DNA of 64,000 nt from Methanomicrobiaceae archaeon (lineage in GTDB: Archaea > Halobacteriota > Methanomicrobia > Methanomicrobiales > Methanomicrobiaceae): the NCBI GenBank assembly GCA_029762625.1, contig JARVGI010000002.1:312772-376771 (forward strand), in the 5' to 3' direction. This document shows, piece after piece, positions 15,775 to 26,602 of the stretch. Under the pieces are notes generated by a model, which saw only the letters and a list, made by a program, of their open reading frames with translations, searched no databases and was not told where the DNA came from. The stretch's first letter is position 1, and each line of letters starts with the position of its first letter. Both the position numbers and the translations under genes were made by a program.

Positions 15775-17187
15775 TTAGAATATCCCGTCCTGGTCATAAC
15801 TCCGGCCGAACCGGAGCGCGAGCTCGGCCTTGTAGAGCTCCTGACCCAGGTACGCCGCGTGGTCGAGTAGCGAGAGGCGCCCTTCCCGGAGCAGCGTGGA
15901 AAACACGTCTTCCCAGCATGCGCCCCGGATGGCGACACCGTCGTGCACCGCCACGATCCTGCCGTCTTCTATCCCGATGCGCACATTGCCCTTCGGGTCG
16001 TACTCCATCTCGCCGCACACGGGCTCTGCGTCGGTGATCGAGTCGTAGTCGAGAGGAGGGGGCCTCCGCTTCCGCTTCTCCTTGATGACCAGCAAATCCA
16101 GCCCGAGGTCCTTCGGGTACGGGCGGTCGCCCATCAGGGCCATCATCTCCACGGCGCGCCGCATCTCCGCAACAGACCCCTGTGTCTTGTCACTGTGCTC
16201 GCTGGTAAAGATCACCGCGGCGCCGCACTCGTGCGCCATCCCGGCGAGCAGGGCATTGACGCCGGGCGAGTCGGCATCGATGAGTTCAGTCACGTTGCCG
16301 GCGCCGAAGAAGACCGGATCATCGATCCCGGAAAACCCGGCCAGCGACGCTGCCAGTCCCGAGCCGACCGGCTGGAGGAGCGGGTCGGCGAGGATGCGCC
16401 GTATCCCCAGCGTTCGTGCGGCTTCGATATTTTCCTCGAGCGATCGTTGCCGGGGGACGATCACCGCCGCCGCGTCCGCCGCCGCCACTTCGTCGCCGAC
16501 GAGCGGGAGGTTGCCTTCGTGGAGCGAGAGCACGAGGTCGGCACGGCCAAGTCCTGCCCGGATGAGGTCGGGGTCCTGCATGTCGATGGCGAGTGGCCCC
16601 TCCACCGCCGAGAGCGCCTGCATGCAGCGCTGCACGTCCTGCGCCGTGGCGTCGAACCCGAACCCCAGGTCGACGATATCCGCGCCCATCCCGAAATAGC
16701 GCTCCACCTCACAGGCGAGGTTTTCCTGCCGGTGTGCGTCCATAATCTCTGCGAGCACCTTGATCCGCGACGACCCCCCGATCTTCAGCCCCCGGATCCG
16801 GTACGCGCACGCCGCCCCCTCCTCCCGCCGCCGCAGCTGCCCGGCGGCCTCCTCCCGGTGCCGGAGGGCAAGAAATTCGTCGGCGGGCACGATGCGAGAG
16901 AATTCCACGGTCGAAAGAAGGCGCAGCATCAGGGGAAGGTCGGCCGCATGCCGGGGCCCCCGGTAAACGCGCACGCCGCTCGCCGCTTCTACCTCCCGGA
17001 AGTCGGCGGTGCACATCCCGGAGGTGATGGCGAGGTCGTACTGTCCTCGCTTCAGCAGGGACGCGATCTGCGAAGGAGTGAGAAATGAGGCGATCTCTCC
17101 GGTGACCACCACATCCGCGTCGTACCCCCCGGCGGCCCGTTGCACGATGGATGCAGTCTTTTTCCCCGTGGGAAGGAGAATCCGCAT
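15775..17187 (-). CDS. dihydropteroate synthase-related protein
   Basis: A 470-residue protein of the archaeal dihydropteroate synthase-like family (members annotated under TIGR00284). An N-terminal domain of about 160 residues (MRILLPTGKKTASIVQ and ITSGMCTADF) precedes a TIM-barrel region resembling pterin-binding enzymes: KVLAEIMDA, GADIVDLGFGFDAT and EGPLAIDMQDPDLI. A C-terminal part (after about 350) includes LGLDLLVIKEKRKR. Methanogens make tetrahydromethanopterin instead of folate, and a role in that pathway has been suggested for this family, but the reaction is not established here. It is divergent from the PHP gene across only 44 bases. Confidence 0.82.
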   Translation of the reverse strand: MRILLPTGKKTASIVQRAAGGYDADVVVTGEIASFLTPSQIASLLKRGQYDLAITSGMCTADFREVEAASGVRVYRGPRHAADLPLMLRLLSTVEFSRIVPADEFLALRHREEAAGQLRRREEGAACAYRIRGLKIGGSSRIKVLAEIMDAHRQENLACEVERYFGMGADIVDLGFGFDATAQDVQRCMQALSAVEGPLAIDMQDPDLIRAGLGRADLVLSLHEGNLPLVGDEVAAADAAAVIVPRQRSLEENIEAARTLGIRRILADPLLQPVGSGLAASLAGFSGIDDPVFFGAGNVTELIDADSPGVNALLAGMAHECGAAVIFTSEHSDKTQGSVAEMRRAVEMMALMGDRPYPKDLGLDLLVIKEKRKRRPPPLDYDSITDAEPVCGEMEYDPKGNVRIGIEDGRIVAVHDGVAIRGACWEDVFSTLLREGRLSLLDHAAYLGQELYKAELALRFGRSYDQDGIF

Positions 17188-17197
17188 ACGCTCCCAT

Positions 17198-17206
17198 TAA
17201 TATCGG
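17198..17206 (+). promoter_or_regulatory. TATA-like element for the PHP/truA pair
   Basis: ATTAATATC lies 26-34 bases before ATG 17232, the spacing expected for a leaderless transcript starting at or next to that ATG. This supports 17232 over the in-frame GTG at 17211. Confidence 0.45.
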
Positions 17207-17231
17207 ATAGGTGAAAAATGCTTATGATCGA

Positions 17232-17888
17232 ATGTTGAGGTGTGATCTGCACGTTCATACCTGCTTTTCCCGAGACGGGGAGAGCAGCGTTGAAGAGGTG
17301 CTCGGGATGGCGAAAAACGCGGGACTCGATGCCATTGCCATCACCGATCACGATACCGTGGACGGGGCGCGGTATGCGCAGACCCTCGAGACCGGTATCA
17401 TCGTGCTGCCCGGCATCGAAATCTCCACGCGGCAGGGTCACCTCATCGCGCTCGGGGTGAGCGAGGTGATCCCGGCGGGCCTTGATTTTTCGGAGACGGT
17501 GGCGCTGGCGCGGGAGCGCGGGGCAGTGCTGGTCCTCCCCCACCCCTACCACAAGTGGCGCCACGGTGCAGGACTGCGGCTACAGTCCGCCATCGATGAG
17601 GTGGATGCCGTCGAGACCTTCAACAGCCGGTACATTACGGGGGGCGCGAACCGGAAAGCGGCCCGTGAGGCGCAAAAACGCGGCAAACCGGGCGTGGGAG
17701 GCAGCGATGCGCATCACGCCCGCTATGTCGGATTCGGGCTCACCTTTGTCGATGCGGACCGCGACCCCGCGTCCATCCTGCTGGCGATCCGGGAGGGTAA
17801 AACCAAAGCGGGCGGGCGGATGACACCACTGCGCACCTATACCACGCAGAGCCTGAAGGGGACGGTGCGCAAGATCAGGAAACGATGA
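17232..17888 (+). CDS. PHP-domain phosphoesterase
   Basis: A 218-residue metal-dependent phosphoesterase of the PHP family. Metal ligands are visible in order: CDLHVHTCFSRDG (HxH), ITDHDTVDG, LPGIEIST, VLPHPYHKW and GGSDAHHARYVG. Such stand-alone PHP proteins hydrolyse phosphate monoesters or nucleotides such as 3',5'-pAp. The start at 17232 is chosen by promoter spacing and because the domain begins at once. It ends five bases before truA, so the two form an operon. The exact substrate is unknown. Confidence 0.85.
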   Translation: MLRCDLHVHTCFSRDGESSVEEVLGMAKNAGLDAIAITDHDTVDGARYAQTLETGIIVLPGIEISTRQGHLIALGVSEVIPAGLDFSETVALARERGAVLVLPHPYHKWRHGAGLRLQSAIDEVDAVETFNSRYITGGANRKAAREAQKRGKPGVGGSDAHHARYVGFGLTFVDADRDPASILLAIREGKTKAGGRMTPLRTYTTQSLKGTVRKIRKR

Positions 17889-17892
17889 AAGG

Positions 17893-18693
17893 ATGAAGCT
17901 CGCGTTCCGGGTGGCGTACGTCGGGGACCATTTTTGTGGCTCGCAGATGCAGCCCGGCGTCCGGACGGTGGAAGGCGAATTTATCGCCGCATGTACACGG
18001 CTCGACCTGTTCGATGACTGGCGATCGGCAGGGTTTTCGTGTTCGGGGAGGACCGACCGGGGCGTTTCCGCCCGCGGGCAGGTCTGTGCGTTGTGCACCG
18101 ATCACCCGGAGCGTGCCGTCGCCGTGCTCAACCTGCAGCTCCCGCCCGACTGCTGGTGTTCAGGGTGGGCGGAGGTCCCCGCCACCTTCCATCCCCGCTA
18201 TGACGCCAGCGAGCGCACCTACCGCTATTACCTGCAGGACGGATCCCTCGATGAACCCGCGCTCGACGAAGCTGCGGCGGCATTTGTCGGCACCCACGAT
18301 TTCTCCCGCTTTGCCCGCGTCGGTGACAGAAACCCGATCCGCACCATCCGCTCCGCACAGTGCTTCAGGGAAGGCGGATTTTTGGTCTTCGAGGTGAGGG
18401 GGGAGAGTTTTCTCTGGAATATGGTGCGTTGCATGGCATGGGCGCTCATTGCGTGCGGGAAAGCGGAAATGGCGCCCGCCGATGTCGTCTCTCTGCTCGA
18501 CCACCCGCGGGGCGACCGCATGCCCGCCGCCCCCCCGGAGGGACTGGTGCTCTGGGACGTCGACTGCGGCATCACCTTCAGACCAATGGCACTCGACCCG
18601 AGAACAAAAGCGCACCTGGAGGACCAGGTGGGGGGGTGGGTGCTCCGCAAAAAAATTGTGGGTGAATTATGCGGGCCTGGCCTCGATCTCTGA
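17893..18693 (+). CDS. truA: tRNA pseudouridine synthase A
   Basis: A 266-residue TruA-family enzyme that isomerises uridines 38-40 of the tRNA anticodon stem to pseudouridine. The catalytic aspartate is in CSGRTDRGVSARGQVCAL. ERTYRYYL supplies the conserved active-site tyrosine region, and FLWNMVRCM is the later TruA motif. Length is normal for archaeal members. It starts four bases after the PHP gene stop. Its last 27 bases overlap, on the opposite strand, the 3' end of the membrane protein gene at 18667. Confidence 0.93.
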   Translation: MKLAFRVAYVGDHFCGSQMQPGVRTVEGEFIAACTRLDLFDDWRSAGFSCSGRTDRGVSARGQVCALCTDHPERAVAVLNLQLPPDCWCSGWAEVPATFHPRYDASERTYRYYLQDGSLDEPALDEAAAAFVGTHDFSRFARVGDRNPIRTIRSAQCFREGGFLVFEVRGESFLWNMVRCMAWALIACGKAEMAPADVVSLLDHPRGDRMPAAPPEGLVLWDVDCGITFRPMALDPRTKAHLEDQVGGWVLRKKIVGELCGPGLDL

Positions 18694-19434
18694 GGGCAGC
18701 AGCCGGTCGATGAGGAACTGGGGGATATCGTTCGAACGTTTTACAGTGAGGTAGAACTGCGCCTTATTGCTTTCCATGCCAAGGTATTTCATGTAGATCT
18801 GGAAGTTGGTGGCGAGCACCTGCTTGCCGAACACGCTGATAATCGCCCGGCGCTCGGAGACCAGCTTCTCCTCGCCCACCACGATTTTATCACGCCTTCC
18901 GTTCACATCGATGATCATCTCGTTTTCGTAGGTGAGCGCCATCATCGGGGTGTTGGCCACGGTCACCCGCTCGCCGTCGGGGAAGAGCACCACGTAGGTG
19001 GTGGTGTAGGGGTATGCCATGCCTTCCCGGGGTTCGGTCACCGTCACGCCGAGGGTCAACAGCCCTCCGGCGAGAATGACAACGAGGACCAGGACGACCG
19101 CAAGAATGACCTTGCTCTTTCCCTTCTTTTTGGGCTGGGGAGGATCCTCTTTTCCCACGATCTTGTCCATGGTGATGGCCTGGCGGACCCATTCGAAATC
19201 AGGCTCCTCTTCCGGGGGAGCCTCGCGCCGGGCTGTATCCCCTGCATCGACCTTCTTCCCGGTCCAGTCATCCGCATCAGCTTCACGCTGCGGTTCCCCC
19301 CCCAGCTCGTTGATCTCGTCCGGTTCCGGCTGCGGCTCCGGTGCCTTCGCGGGGGGTGCGGGCGCATCAGTCTCTTCAGCTCCCTCCTTTTCAGGAATAC
19401 CCCGTTTTTCCGGGTTATTGGCGTCACTGGTCAT
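18667..19434 (-). CDS. hypothetical single-pass membrane protein
   Basis: A 255-residue protein of unknown function. Residues 1-90 are highly acidic and proline-rich (likely disordered, cytoplasmic). [13 protein letters not shown] starts a single TM helix at about 108-133, preceded by a lysine cluster that fixes the N-terminus inside. The C-terminal 115 residues are a predicted extracytoplasmic beta-rich domain ([19 protein letters not shown] and [14 protein letters not shown]). No known family was recognised. It is divergent from the por operon across 150 bases, and its 3' end overlaps truA by 27 bases. Confidence 0.7.
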   Translation of the reverse strand: MTSDANNPEKRGIPEKEGAEETDAPAPPAKAPEPQPEPDEINELGGEPQREADADDWTGKKVDAGDTARREAPPEEEPDFEWVRQAITMDKIVGKEDPPQPKKKGKSKVILAVVLVLVVILAGGLLTLGVTVTEPREGMAYPYTTTYVVLFPDGERVTVANTPMMALTYENEMIIDVNGRRDKIVVGEEKLVSERRAIISVFGKQVLATNFQIYMKYLGMESNKAQFYLTVKRSNDIPQFLIDRLLPSEIEARPA

Positions 19435-19488
19435 GGCGTCTCCTTATATACAGAACATCGATATGTTCATATTCAATGATATTGCAGT

Positions 19489-19516
19489 GATTATCTCTAG
19501 TGATAATCTTTATATC
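19489..19516 (+). promoter_or_regulatory. operator-like dyad and TATA box of the por operon
   Basis: GATTATC (19489-19495) and GATAATC (19502-19508) form a perfect 7-base inverted repeat with a 6-base spacer. It is followed directly by the TATA-like TTTATATC (19509-19516). The predicted start near 19539 gives a leader of about 48 bases. A regulator bound here would sit on the BRE position. The site is shared with the region upstream of the divergent gene at 19434. Confidence 0.5.
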
Positions 19517-19586
19517 TTTCCTTTTGATAGCAGATTCCCAAACTCTCATTATCATTGATAGACAAATAGTGTGAGCGAGGTTTCCA

Positions 19587-20468
19587 ATGGCCAATATCCC
19601 AAAAGAGGAGTATATTTTCAAAACCACATCAGCGTGTGCGGGATGCAGCTCCTCCCTGTGTCTGCGGCATATCCTGAAGGCGGCGGGCCCCGACAGCGTT
19701 CTGGTGGTCCCTGCATGCTGCACGAGTGTTATTCAGGGGATTTATCCGAACACGGCCTTCAATATCCCTGTATATAATGTTGCCTTTGCGGCGGCTGCCG
19801 CCGTGGCGTCGGGGATGAGCACGGCGTTGCGCGCAGCCGGCCGGAAGACGAACGTCATCTGTTATGCGGGAGACGGCGGCACGGTCGATATCGGTATCCA
19901 GGCGCTTTCCGGGGCATTCGAGCGGGGTACTGATTTCCTCTACATCTGCTACGACAACGAGGCCTACAGCAACACCGGGATGCAGCGCTCGGGCGGAACG
20001 CCCCTCGGTGCGGCGACCACCACCACGCCGGGAGGGAAAACGGAAGGCAAAAAGGATCTCGACCTGATCGTCGAGGCCCACGACCCCCCCTACATGGCCA
20101 CGGCGTGCAGCGCCTACCCGCTCGATCTCTACAAAAAAGTTCAAAAGGCGCTCTCCATTGAAGGCCCGAAGTTCATCCACATCCTCGCCCCCTGTCCTCC
20201 GGGGTGGCGCTATCCTGCGGATAAGACCGTGGAGATGGGCAAGCTCGCGGTCCGGACGGGAATGTGGATCCTCTACGAGCGGGAGCACGGGCAGCTTACT
20301 ATCAGTGGCCCGTCGAAGAACGCGATGCGGAAACCGCTCCCCATCGAGGAGTATATCGGGAAACAGGGCCGCTTCAAGAATATCGACCCGCGCTCGATCG
20401 CCATCCTGCGGCAGCAGGTGGAGCACCATATGGCGCGGATCGCACGGGAGGCCGAAGGCATATGCTGA
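19587..20468 (+). CDS. porB: pyruvate:ferredoxin oxidoreductase, beta subunit
   Basis: A 293-residue subunit that binds thiamine diphosphate and a 4Fe-4S cluster. Cluster cysteines appear in [15 protein letters not shown] and [12 protein letters not shown]; the TPP/Mg site is [12 protein letters not shown] followed by [12 protein letters not shown]. The later [11 protein letters not shown] is typical of PorB. In autotrophic methanogens the enzyme runs as pyruvate synthase, joining acetyl-CoA and CO2 with reduced ferredoxin. It is first of four genes and overlaps porA by seven bases. Confidence 0.92.
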   Translation: MANIPKEEYIFKTTSACAGCSSSLCLRHILKAAGPDSVLVVPACCTSVIQGIYPNTAFNIPVYNVAFAAAAAVASGMSTALRAAGRKTNVICYAGDGGTVDIGIQALSGAFERGTDFLYICYDNEAYSNTGMQRSGGTPLGAATTTTPGGKTEGKKDLDLIVEAHDPPYMATACSAYPLDLYKKVQKALSIEGPKFIHILAPCPPGWRYPADKTVEMGKLAVRTGMWILYEREHGQLTISGPSKNAMRKPLPIEEYIGKQGRFKNIDPRSIAILRQQVEHHMARIAREAEGIC

Positions 20469-21568
20469 CCATTGCCACAGGAAACAAGGCGGTCGCCGAC
20501 GCGGTGAAGGATGCGGTGCCGGCGGTCGTCGCCGCCTACCCCATCACCCCCCAGACCGAGATCGTGGAACAGATTGCAAATTACGTGGCGAGCGGTCAGC
20601 TCGCCTCGAAATACATCCCGGTGGAGAGCGAGCACTCCGCCATGGCGGCCTGCATCGGGGCGAGCGCCACCGGGGTGAGGGCGTTCACGGCCACCAGTTC
20701 GCACGGCCTCGTCTACATGTGCGAGATGCTCCACTGGGCGGTCGGCGCAAGGCTCCCCATCGTCATGGCCAACGCCAACCGGGCGCTCGGTCCCGGGTGG
20801 AACATCTGGGCGGAGCACACCGATTCGCTCTCCATGCGGGATACGGGGTGGCTCCAGGTCTATGTCGGGTCGGTACAGGAAGCATATGACGCCACCCTGA
20901 TGGCGTTTCGCATCGCCGAGCATGCCGACGTGCTCCTGCCGGTCATGGTCAACCTCGATGGGTTCGCCCTCACCCACATCACCCAGTCGCTGGAAACGGT
21001 CGACCCGGGAGATTTCATCCCGCCGATGAAACTCCCTCACGCCATCGACACCGGGCGGCCCGCGGGCTACGGCACGCTCACCGCGCCCGGGGACTACTAC
21101 CGGTTCAGGTGGGATATCGAGCGCTCGATGCGGAACGCGGCGTCGGTCATCGAGGCGACGCAGGACGAGTTCGGAAAGCGTTTCGGGCGCACATACGGTA
21201 TGACGGAGGAATACCGCTGCGCGGATGCCGAGGTGGTCGTGGTGGCCATGGGAACGCTCGGCAAGGAGGTGGAGATCGCCGTGGACATCTTACGCGGCCA
21301 GGGAGTGAAGGCCGGTTCCATGCGCCTGCGCTGGTTCAGGCCGTTTCCGGACCTCGATCTTGCCGGAAAGGAGGTCGTGGTCATCGACCGCGATTACTCA
21401 TTCGGGTTCGGCGGTATCGTTGCCCATGCCATCGCCTCGAAGTACGATGTCCCGATCTTCAGCGTGATCGCCGGGCTTGGCGGCCAGGAAGTGACCTATG
21501 ACGATATCGCAGGGTTCGTGCGGGACCGCAGACCCGGTGACGAGTACTGGTTCGGGGTGGATGCCTGA
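20462..21568 (+). CDS. porA: pyruvate:ferredoxin oxidoreductase, alpha subunit
   Basis: A 368-residue alpha subunit that binds the TPP pyrimidine end and CoA. The N-terminus has VVAAYPITPQTEIVEQIA (the YPITP signature) and VESEHSAMAACIGASATG with the conserved glutamate-serine. ATSSHGLVYMCEML follows. The start ATG 20462 lies inside the end of porB; the frame is open further upstream but that part reads porB sequence in another frame. It ends one base into porC. It works as one core subunit of the cytoplasmic pyruvate synthase complex. Confidence 0.92.
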   Translation: MLTIATGNKAVADAVKDAVPAVVAAYPITPQTEIVEQIANYVASGQLASKYIPVESEHSAMAACIGASATGVRAFTATSSHGLVYMCEMLHWAVGARLPIVMANANRALGPGWNIWAEHTDSLSMRDTGWLQVYVGSVQEAYDATLMAFRIAEHADVLLPVMVNLDGFALTHITQSLETVDPGDFIPPMKLPHAIDTGRPAGYGTLTAPGDYYRFRWDIERSMRNAASVIEATQDEFGKRFGRTYGMTEEYRCADAEVVVVAMGTLGKEVEIAVDILRGQGVKAGSMRLRWFRPFPDLDLAGKEVVVIDRDYSFGFGGIVAHAIASKYDVPIFSVIAGLGGQEVTYDDIAGFVRDRRPGDEYWFGVDA

Positions 21569-22095
21569 TGTACGAGATACGCCTCCACTCGAGGGGAGGG
21601 CAGGGCGGGGTGACCGCGGCAAAAATGCTCGCCCTTGCGGCGATCCGGGAGGGCAAATTCGCCACGGCGTGTCCGTTCTACGGGGCGGAACGACGGGGCG
21701 CTCCGGTGGTCTCCTACATCCGGATCGACGATGCCCCCATCAAGGTCTACAGCCAGATCCGGCAGCCCGACCTGGTGATCGTGCTCGATATGTCGGTCAT
21801 GGAGACGGTGGATGTCCTGCAGGGGATACGGGAGGACGGGCGCGTGCTCATCAACAGCCCGCACCCCGTGGACATGCAGGGCCATCCGACCTACCACGTG
21901 GATCTCACCGGTATCGCCCTCTCCCTGAACCTGGTGATCGCCGGGAGCCCCATCCTGAACACCCCGCTCATGGGTGCGCTCGCGAAGATGGGATACGTCA
22001 CCTTCGATTCGGTGAAAGGCGCTATTGAAGAGACATTTTCGGACGACCGCAACGTGGAAGCGGCACAACTGGCATACGAGGAGCTGGAACGATGA
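21568..22095 (+). CDS. porC: pyruvate:ferredoxin oxidoreductase, gamma subunit
   Basis: A 175-residue gamma subunit. The conserved start YEIRLHSRGGQGGVTAAKML contains the glycine-rich motif of 2-oxoacid oxidoreductase gamma chains, and CPFYGAERRGAPVVSY is the second signature. It completes the CoA pocket between alpha and beta chains. The ATG shares one base with the porA stop, and it overlaps porD by four bases, so translation is coupled along the operon. Confidence 0.92.
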   Translation: MYEIRLHSRGGQGGVTAAKMLALAAIREGKFATACPFYGAERRGAPVVSYIRIDDAPIKVYSQIRQPDLVIVLDMSVMETVDVLQGIREDGRVLINSPHPVDMQGHPTYHVDLTGIALSLNLVIAGSPILNTPLMGALAKMGYVTFDSVKGAIEETFSDDRNVEAAQLAYEELER

Positions 22096-22337
22096 GCGAG
22101 CGACTGGCAATCAGCAAACCGGTGAAGGCGGCATGCGGCAAGACCGGAACGTGGCGCACGTTCCGTCCCGTGGTCGACAGGGAGCAGTGCAATGCATGCG
22201 GTCTGTGTGCGATGTACTGCCCGGACGGCTGCATCGATGACGAACAAAACATCGACCTTGAATTTTGCAAGGGCTGCGGCATCTGCGCGAACGAGTGCCC
22301 CAAAAAAGCGATTGAGATGGTCCGGGAAGAGGACTAA
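22092..22337 (+). CDS. porD: pyruvate:ferredoxin oxidoreductase, delta (ferredoxin) subunit
   Basis: An 81-residue 2x[4Fe-4S] ferredoxin subunit. Two clusters are seen: CNACGLCAMYCPDGC and CKGCGICANECPKKA. The N-terminal 30 residues (KTGTWRTFRPVVD) are the usual PorD extension docking to the catalytic subunits. It carries electrons between the TPP site and soluble ferredoxin. It is the last gene of the B-A-C-D run; many methanogens order these genes gamma-delta-alpha-beta. Confidence 0.92.
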   Translation: MSERLAISKPVKAACGKTGTWRTFRPVVDREQCNACGLCAMYCPDGCIDDEQNIDLEFCKGCGICANECPKKAIEMVREED

Positions 22338-22383
22338 CCTTCTTCCCCCGCTCCCCTCGTCTTTCCCGTGCCGTATATTGCGG

Positions 22384-22758
22384 TCAGCCGGTTTCTTCCT
22401 CTTCTATCGGGCACTGGCCGATGTACTCGAGGTCGAATTTGTAGAAATGGGTATACCCGCAGTTGTGGCATCGGGTGGTGAAATGGTTGCAGCCGACAAT
22501 GAGATCGTGCGGCCCTTCCACCCCGCAGTTTTTACAAGGGGCTTCGGGCTGCAGTTCCCAGACATCGTAACAGCCGATCGGGGTGTAGACCCCGATATCC
22601 GCCTCCTCCTCAACCCTCGGTACAAAGATGCGGGTTGCACCGCAGTTGGAACAGACCACCTGGGCCTGTGAGGAGACCGCTTTAATCACCTGATCTGCCT
22701 CGACGCCGCAATGGTAGCATTTCACGCGGTGCTTGGTGAAAATGAACCGCTCTCCCAT
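22384..22758 (-). CDS. zinc-ribbon protein of unknown function
   Basis: A 124-residue cytoplasmic protein with four CxxC knuckles: CYHCGVEAD, CSNCGATR, CKNCGVEGPHD and CHNCGYTHFYKFDLEYIGQC. This arrangement suggests two zinc ribbons, the first built from knuckles one and two and the second from three and four. There is no enzymatic motif and no membrane segment; an acidic tail (EEEETG) closes it. I do not recognise a named family. It lies between the por operon (convergent) and the histidine kinase, on the kinase strand, about 75 bases downstream of it. Confidence 0.7.
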   Translation of the reverse strand: MGERFIFTKHRVKCYHCGVEADQVIKAVSSQAQVVCSNCGATRIFVPRVEEEADIGVYTPIGCYDVWELQPEAPCKNCGVEGPHDLIVGCNHFTTRCHNCGYTHFYKFDLEYIGQCPIEEEETG

Positions 22759-22833
22759 ACTGCTCTATTCGTTGTTCTCCCCATAAAGGATGTGGTATCC
22801 CGGTTGTCCGGAGCCGGATGGCGACCGCTCCTC

Positions 22834-24714
22834 TCAGAGCGAGGGCGCTTTCTTCAGCACCACGTGGAACGCCGCCCCCTCCTCCTGCATCCCCGGCACC
22901 CGGTCGTCTGCCCAGACTGCCCCGCCGTAGCGATCGGCAAGCATCCTGACGATGGAGAGGCCAAGGCCCTGGCCGCGACGGCTGTCATCCTGCACGTATC
23001 GCTCGAAGATACGCTTTTTCATGGCGAGCGGGATGCCGGGCCCGTCATCTTCCACGGAAACCCGCACATGATCCGCTCCTGCCTCCTCGACACGGACGGC
23101 GATGCGGGACCCTTTCCCGGCATATTTTCTGCCGTTGTCGATGAGGTTGGAGAAGATGCGGGAGAGGAGTTCGTCGGCATAGACGTACACCTCGGTGCCC
23201 TCATAATTGATATGCAGGTCGGGGAAGCTGCGGATCTGGCGCCTGATCACCTGATCGAGATCGACTGGCATGAGGACGGGCTCGTGCTCCTGGATGGCCC
23301 GCATGGTGGCCACGTTGTCGAGGATGGTGCTGCCGGTCCGTACAGCCCCCATCAATTTCTTCGCGTACTCTGCCGCCACACCTTCCACCTCATCGCCAAG
23401 CAGCTGCGAATAGCCGAGAGCGATGGTATTGGCGTTCTTGATATCGTGGGTCATGATATCCAGGTAGAGGTTGGCCTGCCGGTTCGAGGCATCGAGTTCT
23501 TCGGTGCGCACGGCGACCTTCTTTTCGAGATTCTCACTGTACTGCCTGACCTCTTCTTCCGAGGAACGGAGTTTCTCGATGGTGAAACGCAGGGATCCGA
23601 CCATGGTAGTGATGGCATGTTCGAGCCGCACCAGCTCCCGCACCCCGGTTGTGTGGATGGCATGGTCGAGGTTACCCGATGCGATTTCGTCGACATCGTC
23701 GACGATCCCGGCGATGGGCCGGGTCATGTAACGGGCGGCGCCGTACGCCATCCCGCACCCGAGGAGGATGGCAGCGAGGGCGACCAGGATATGCTTGAAC
23801 ATCACCGCAGCGATCCTTTCGTCGATCGCCGCCGTATTGTAGGCCAGTTCCACCACCAGGCTCATATCCGAGGGATAGTCCGGGTCCCTGAGATCGACGA
23901 AGAGATAGCGGGTGATGGTGTGGTTGGCCGCATCCACGACCTCGTGGTCGGTGCGGGACGGGAAGATGGTGCCGGTGATCAGGGTTCGCACCGCGTCATC
24001 GGTCTGTTCACGGTGCTCGATTTTGTCCCCCAGCATATCGTAGATCTCAACGGACTCAAGGTACGGGTTGATCGATTGGAGTTCTCCGTACCCCTCCGTG
24101 TACTTCAGTGCCAGGCGCTCGTCCACGAACTCGTCCGAGATAAGGCCCAGCTCCAGCACGTAGCGGTGGTCGGGTGTGGGCATATACGCGTATTTGCGCA
24201 GTTCTCCGGTGGGCAGGTTTTTGACCACGCGGTCCGCGCGAAACTCGTCCCCCTCCCGGATCACGGTGAGGTTTTCGTAGAAATCAGGCCACTGCGCAAA
24301 GTCAAGTCCAAGGTCTGGCTCAAACGTGGTGTACTCCACTATCCCCTCTTCGTTGATGATATAGAGGTCCATACCTCCCCCGAACTCCTCCTTGAGGGCT
24401 TCGAGATCGATGTTTGCAGGATCACCGCCCGATTCGGAATAGCACTCCAGAAAACGGGAAAAAGCCGTGTTCATGCGTGTGTTGAGTGTGGTGTCGTAGA
24501 GCTTGAGACCTGCATCGATGGTGGCGATCTCTTCGGTGATGGCAAGCTCGGTAATGTGCTGGAGGTGCTCCGACTCGCGGGTCAGTTCCTGGTTGATGGC
24601 CGCGTAGTCGACGGCTGAAATGAACCCGATCACCGGCACGATGATCAGGATGATTGCGATCATCAGGGAATGGGCAAACGTGCGGTACTGCTGGGGCGGT
24701 CGTGGAGGCGTCAT
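22834..24714 (-). CDS. membrane sensor histidine kinase with extracytoplasmic Cache domain
   Basis: A 626-residue sensor kinase. TM1 is at about 14-37; residues 38-318 form an outside sensor of double-Cache type (GGMDLYIINEEGIVEYTTF); TM2 is at about 320-343 (ILVALAAILLGCGMAY); a HAMP linker follows (TRPIAGIVDDVDEIASGNL), then a coiled coil and the kinase core. The H box is DIMTHDIKNANT with His near 421. The N box is FSNLIDNGRKYA, G1 VEDDGPGI and G2 GQGLGLSI. No receiver gene is adjacent, so its partner is elsewhere. A 14-base palindrome lies upstream of its promoter region. Confidence 0.9.
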   Translation of the reverse strand: MTPPRPPQQYRTFAHSLMIAIILIIVPVIGFISAVDYAAINQELTRESEHLQHITELAITEEIATIDAGLKLYDTTLNTRMNTAFSRFLECYSESGGDPANIDLEALKEEFGGGMDLYIINEEGIVEYTTFEPDLGLDFAQWPDFYENLTVIREGDEFRADRVVKNLPTGELRKYAYMPTPDHRYVLELGLISDEFVDERLALKYTEGYGELQSINPYLESVEIYDMLGDKIEHREQTDDAVRTLITGTIFPSRTDHEVVDAANHTITRYLFVDLRDPDYPSDMSLVVELAYNTAAIDERIAAVMFKHILVALAAILLGCGMAYGAARYMTRPIAGIVDDVDEIASGNLDHAIHTTGVRELVRLEHAITTMVGSLRFTIEKLRSSEEEVRQYSENLEKKVAVRTEELDASNRQANLYLDIMTHDIKNANTIALGYSQLLGDEVEGVAAEYAKKLMGAVRTGSTILDNVATMRAIQEHEPVLMPVDLDQVIRRQIRSFPDLHINYEGTEVYVYADELLSRIFSNLIDNGRKYAGKGSRIAVRVEEAGADHVRVSVEDDGPGIPLAMKKRIFERYVQDDSRRGQGLGLSIVRMLADRYGGAVWADDRVPGMQEEGAAFHVVLKKAPSL

Positions 24715-24783
24715 TGCATTGTATGGCGGGGTGGTGGTCGGCGGCCTGTGTAATAATAATCAGGGGTAATTTATTATTCACAT

Positions 24784-24823
24784 TTAGTATTAAAATTGCT
24801 TTGATTTTGGTAACGGCCGTTAC
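24784..24823 (-). promoter_or_regulatory. kinase promoter region with 14-base palindrome
   Basis: GTAACGGCCGTTAC (24810-24823) is a perfect palindrome in an AT-rich setting. On the minus strand a TATA-like TTTAATACTA lies just downstream of it (about 24786-24796), about 80 bases before the kinase ATG. The order palindrome-TATA-gene is that of an upstream operator. The binding protein is unknown. Confidence 0.4.
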
Positions 24824-24849
24824 ATCCCAGTGAAGTGAAATGTTGGGGT

Positions 24850-24876
24850 GATTTTTAAAAAAATAAGAAAAAAGGG
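24850..24876 (-). terminator. oligo-T terminator after the thermosome gene
   Basis: Read on the minus strand the sequence after the stop is C-rich followed by TTTTTTCTTATTTTTTT, a strong archaeal oligo-T terminator beginning about 18 bases beyond the gene. Confidence 0.6.
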
Positions 24877-24893
24877 GGGTGCGGTATGGGATC

Positions 24894-26561
<1,668 letters not shown>

Positions 26562-26602
26562 AATATATCACCAATGTTGCGAGAAAATGTTGGATTGTGG
26601 TT

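Noticed and set aside
15943-17088. 381-codon + strand frame within the dihydropteroate synthase-like gene
   Set aside because: The minus strand has the conserved family sequence over the same region.
22711-24618. 635-codon open frame antisense to the histidine kinase
   Set aside because: The kinase has all catalytic motifs on the other strand; the antisense protein is a shadow created by high GC at third codon positions.
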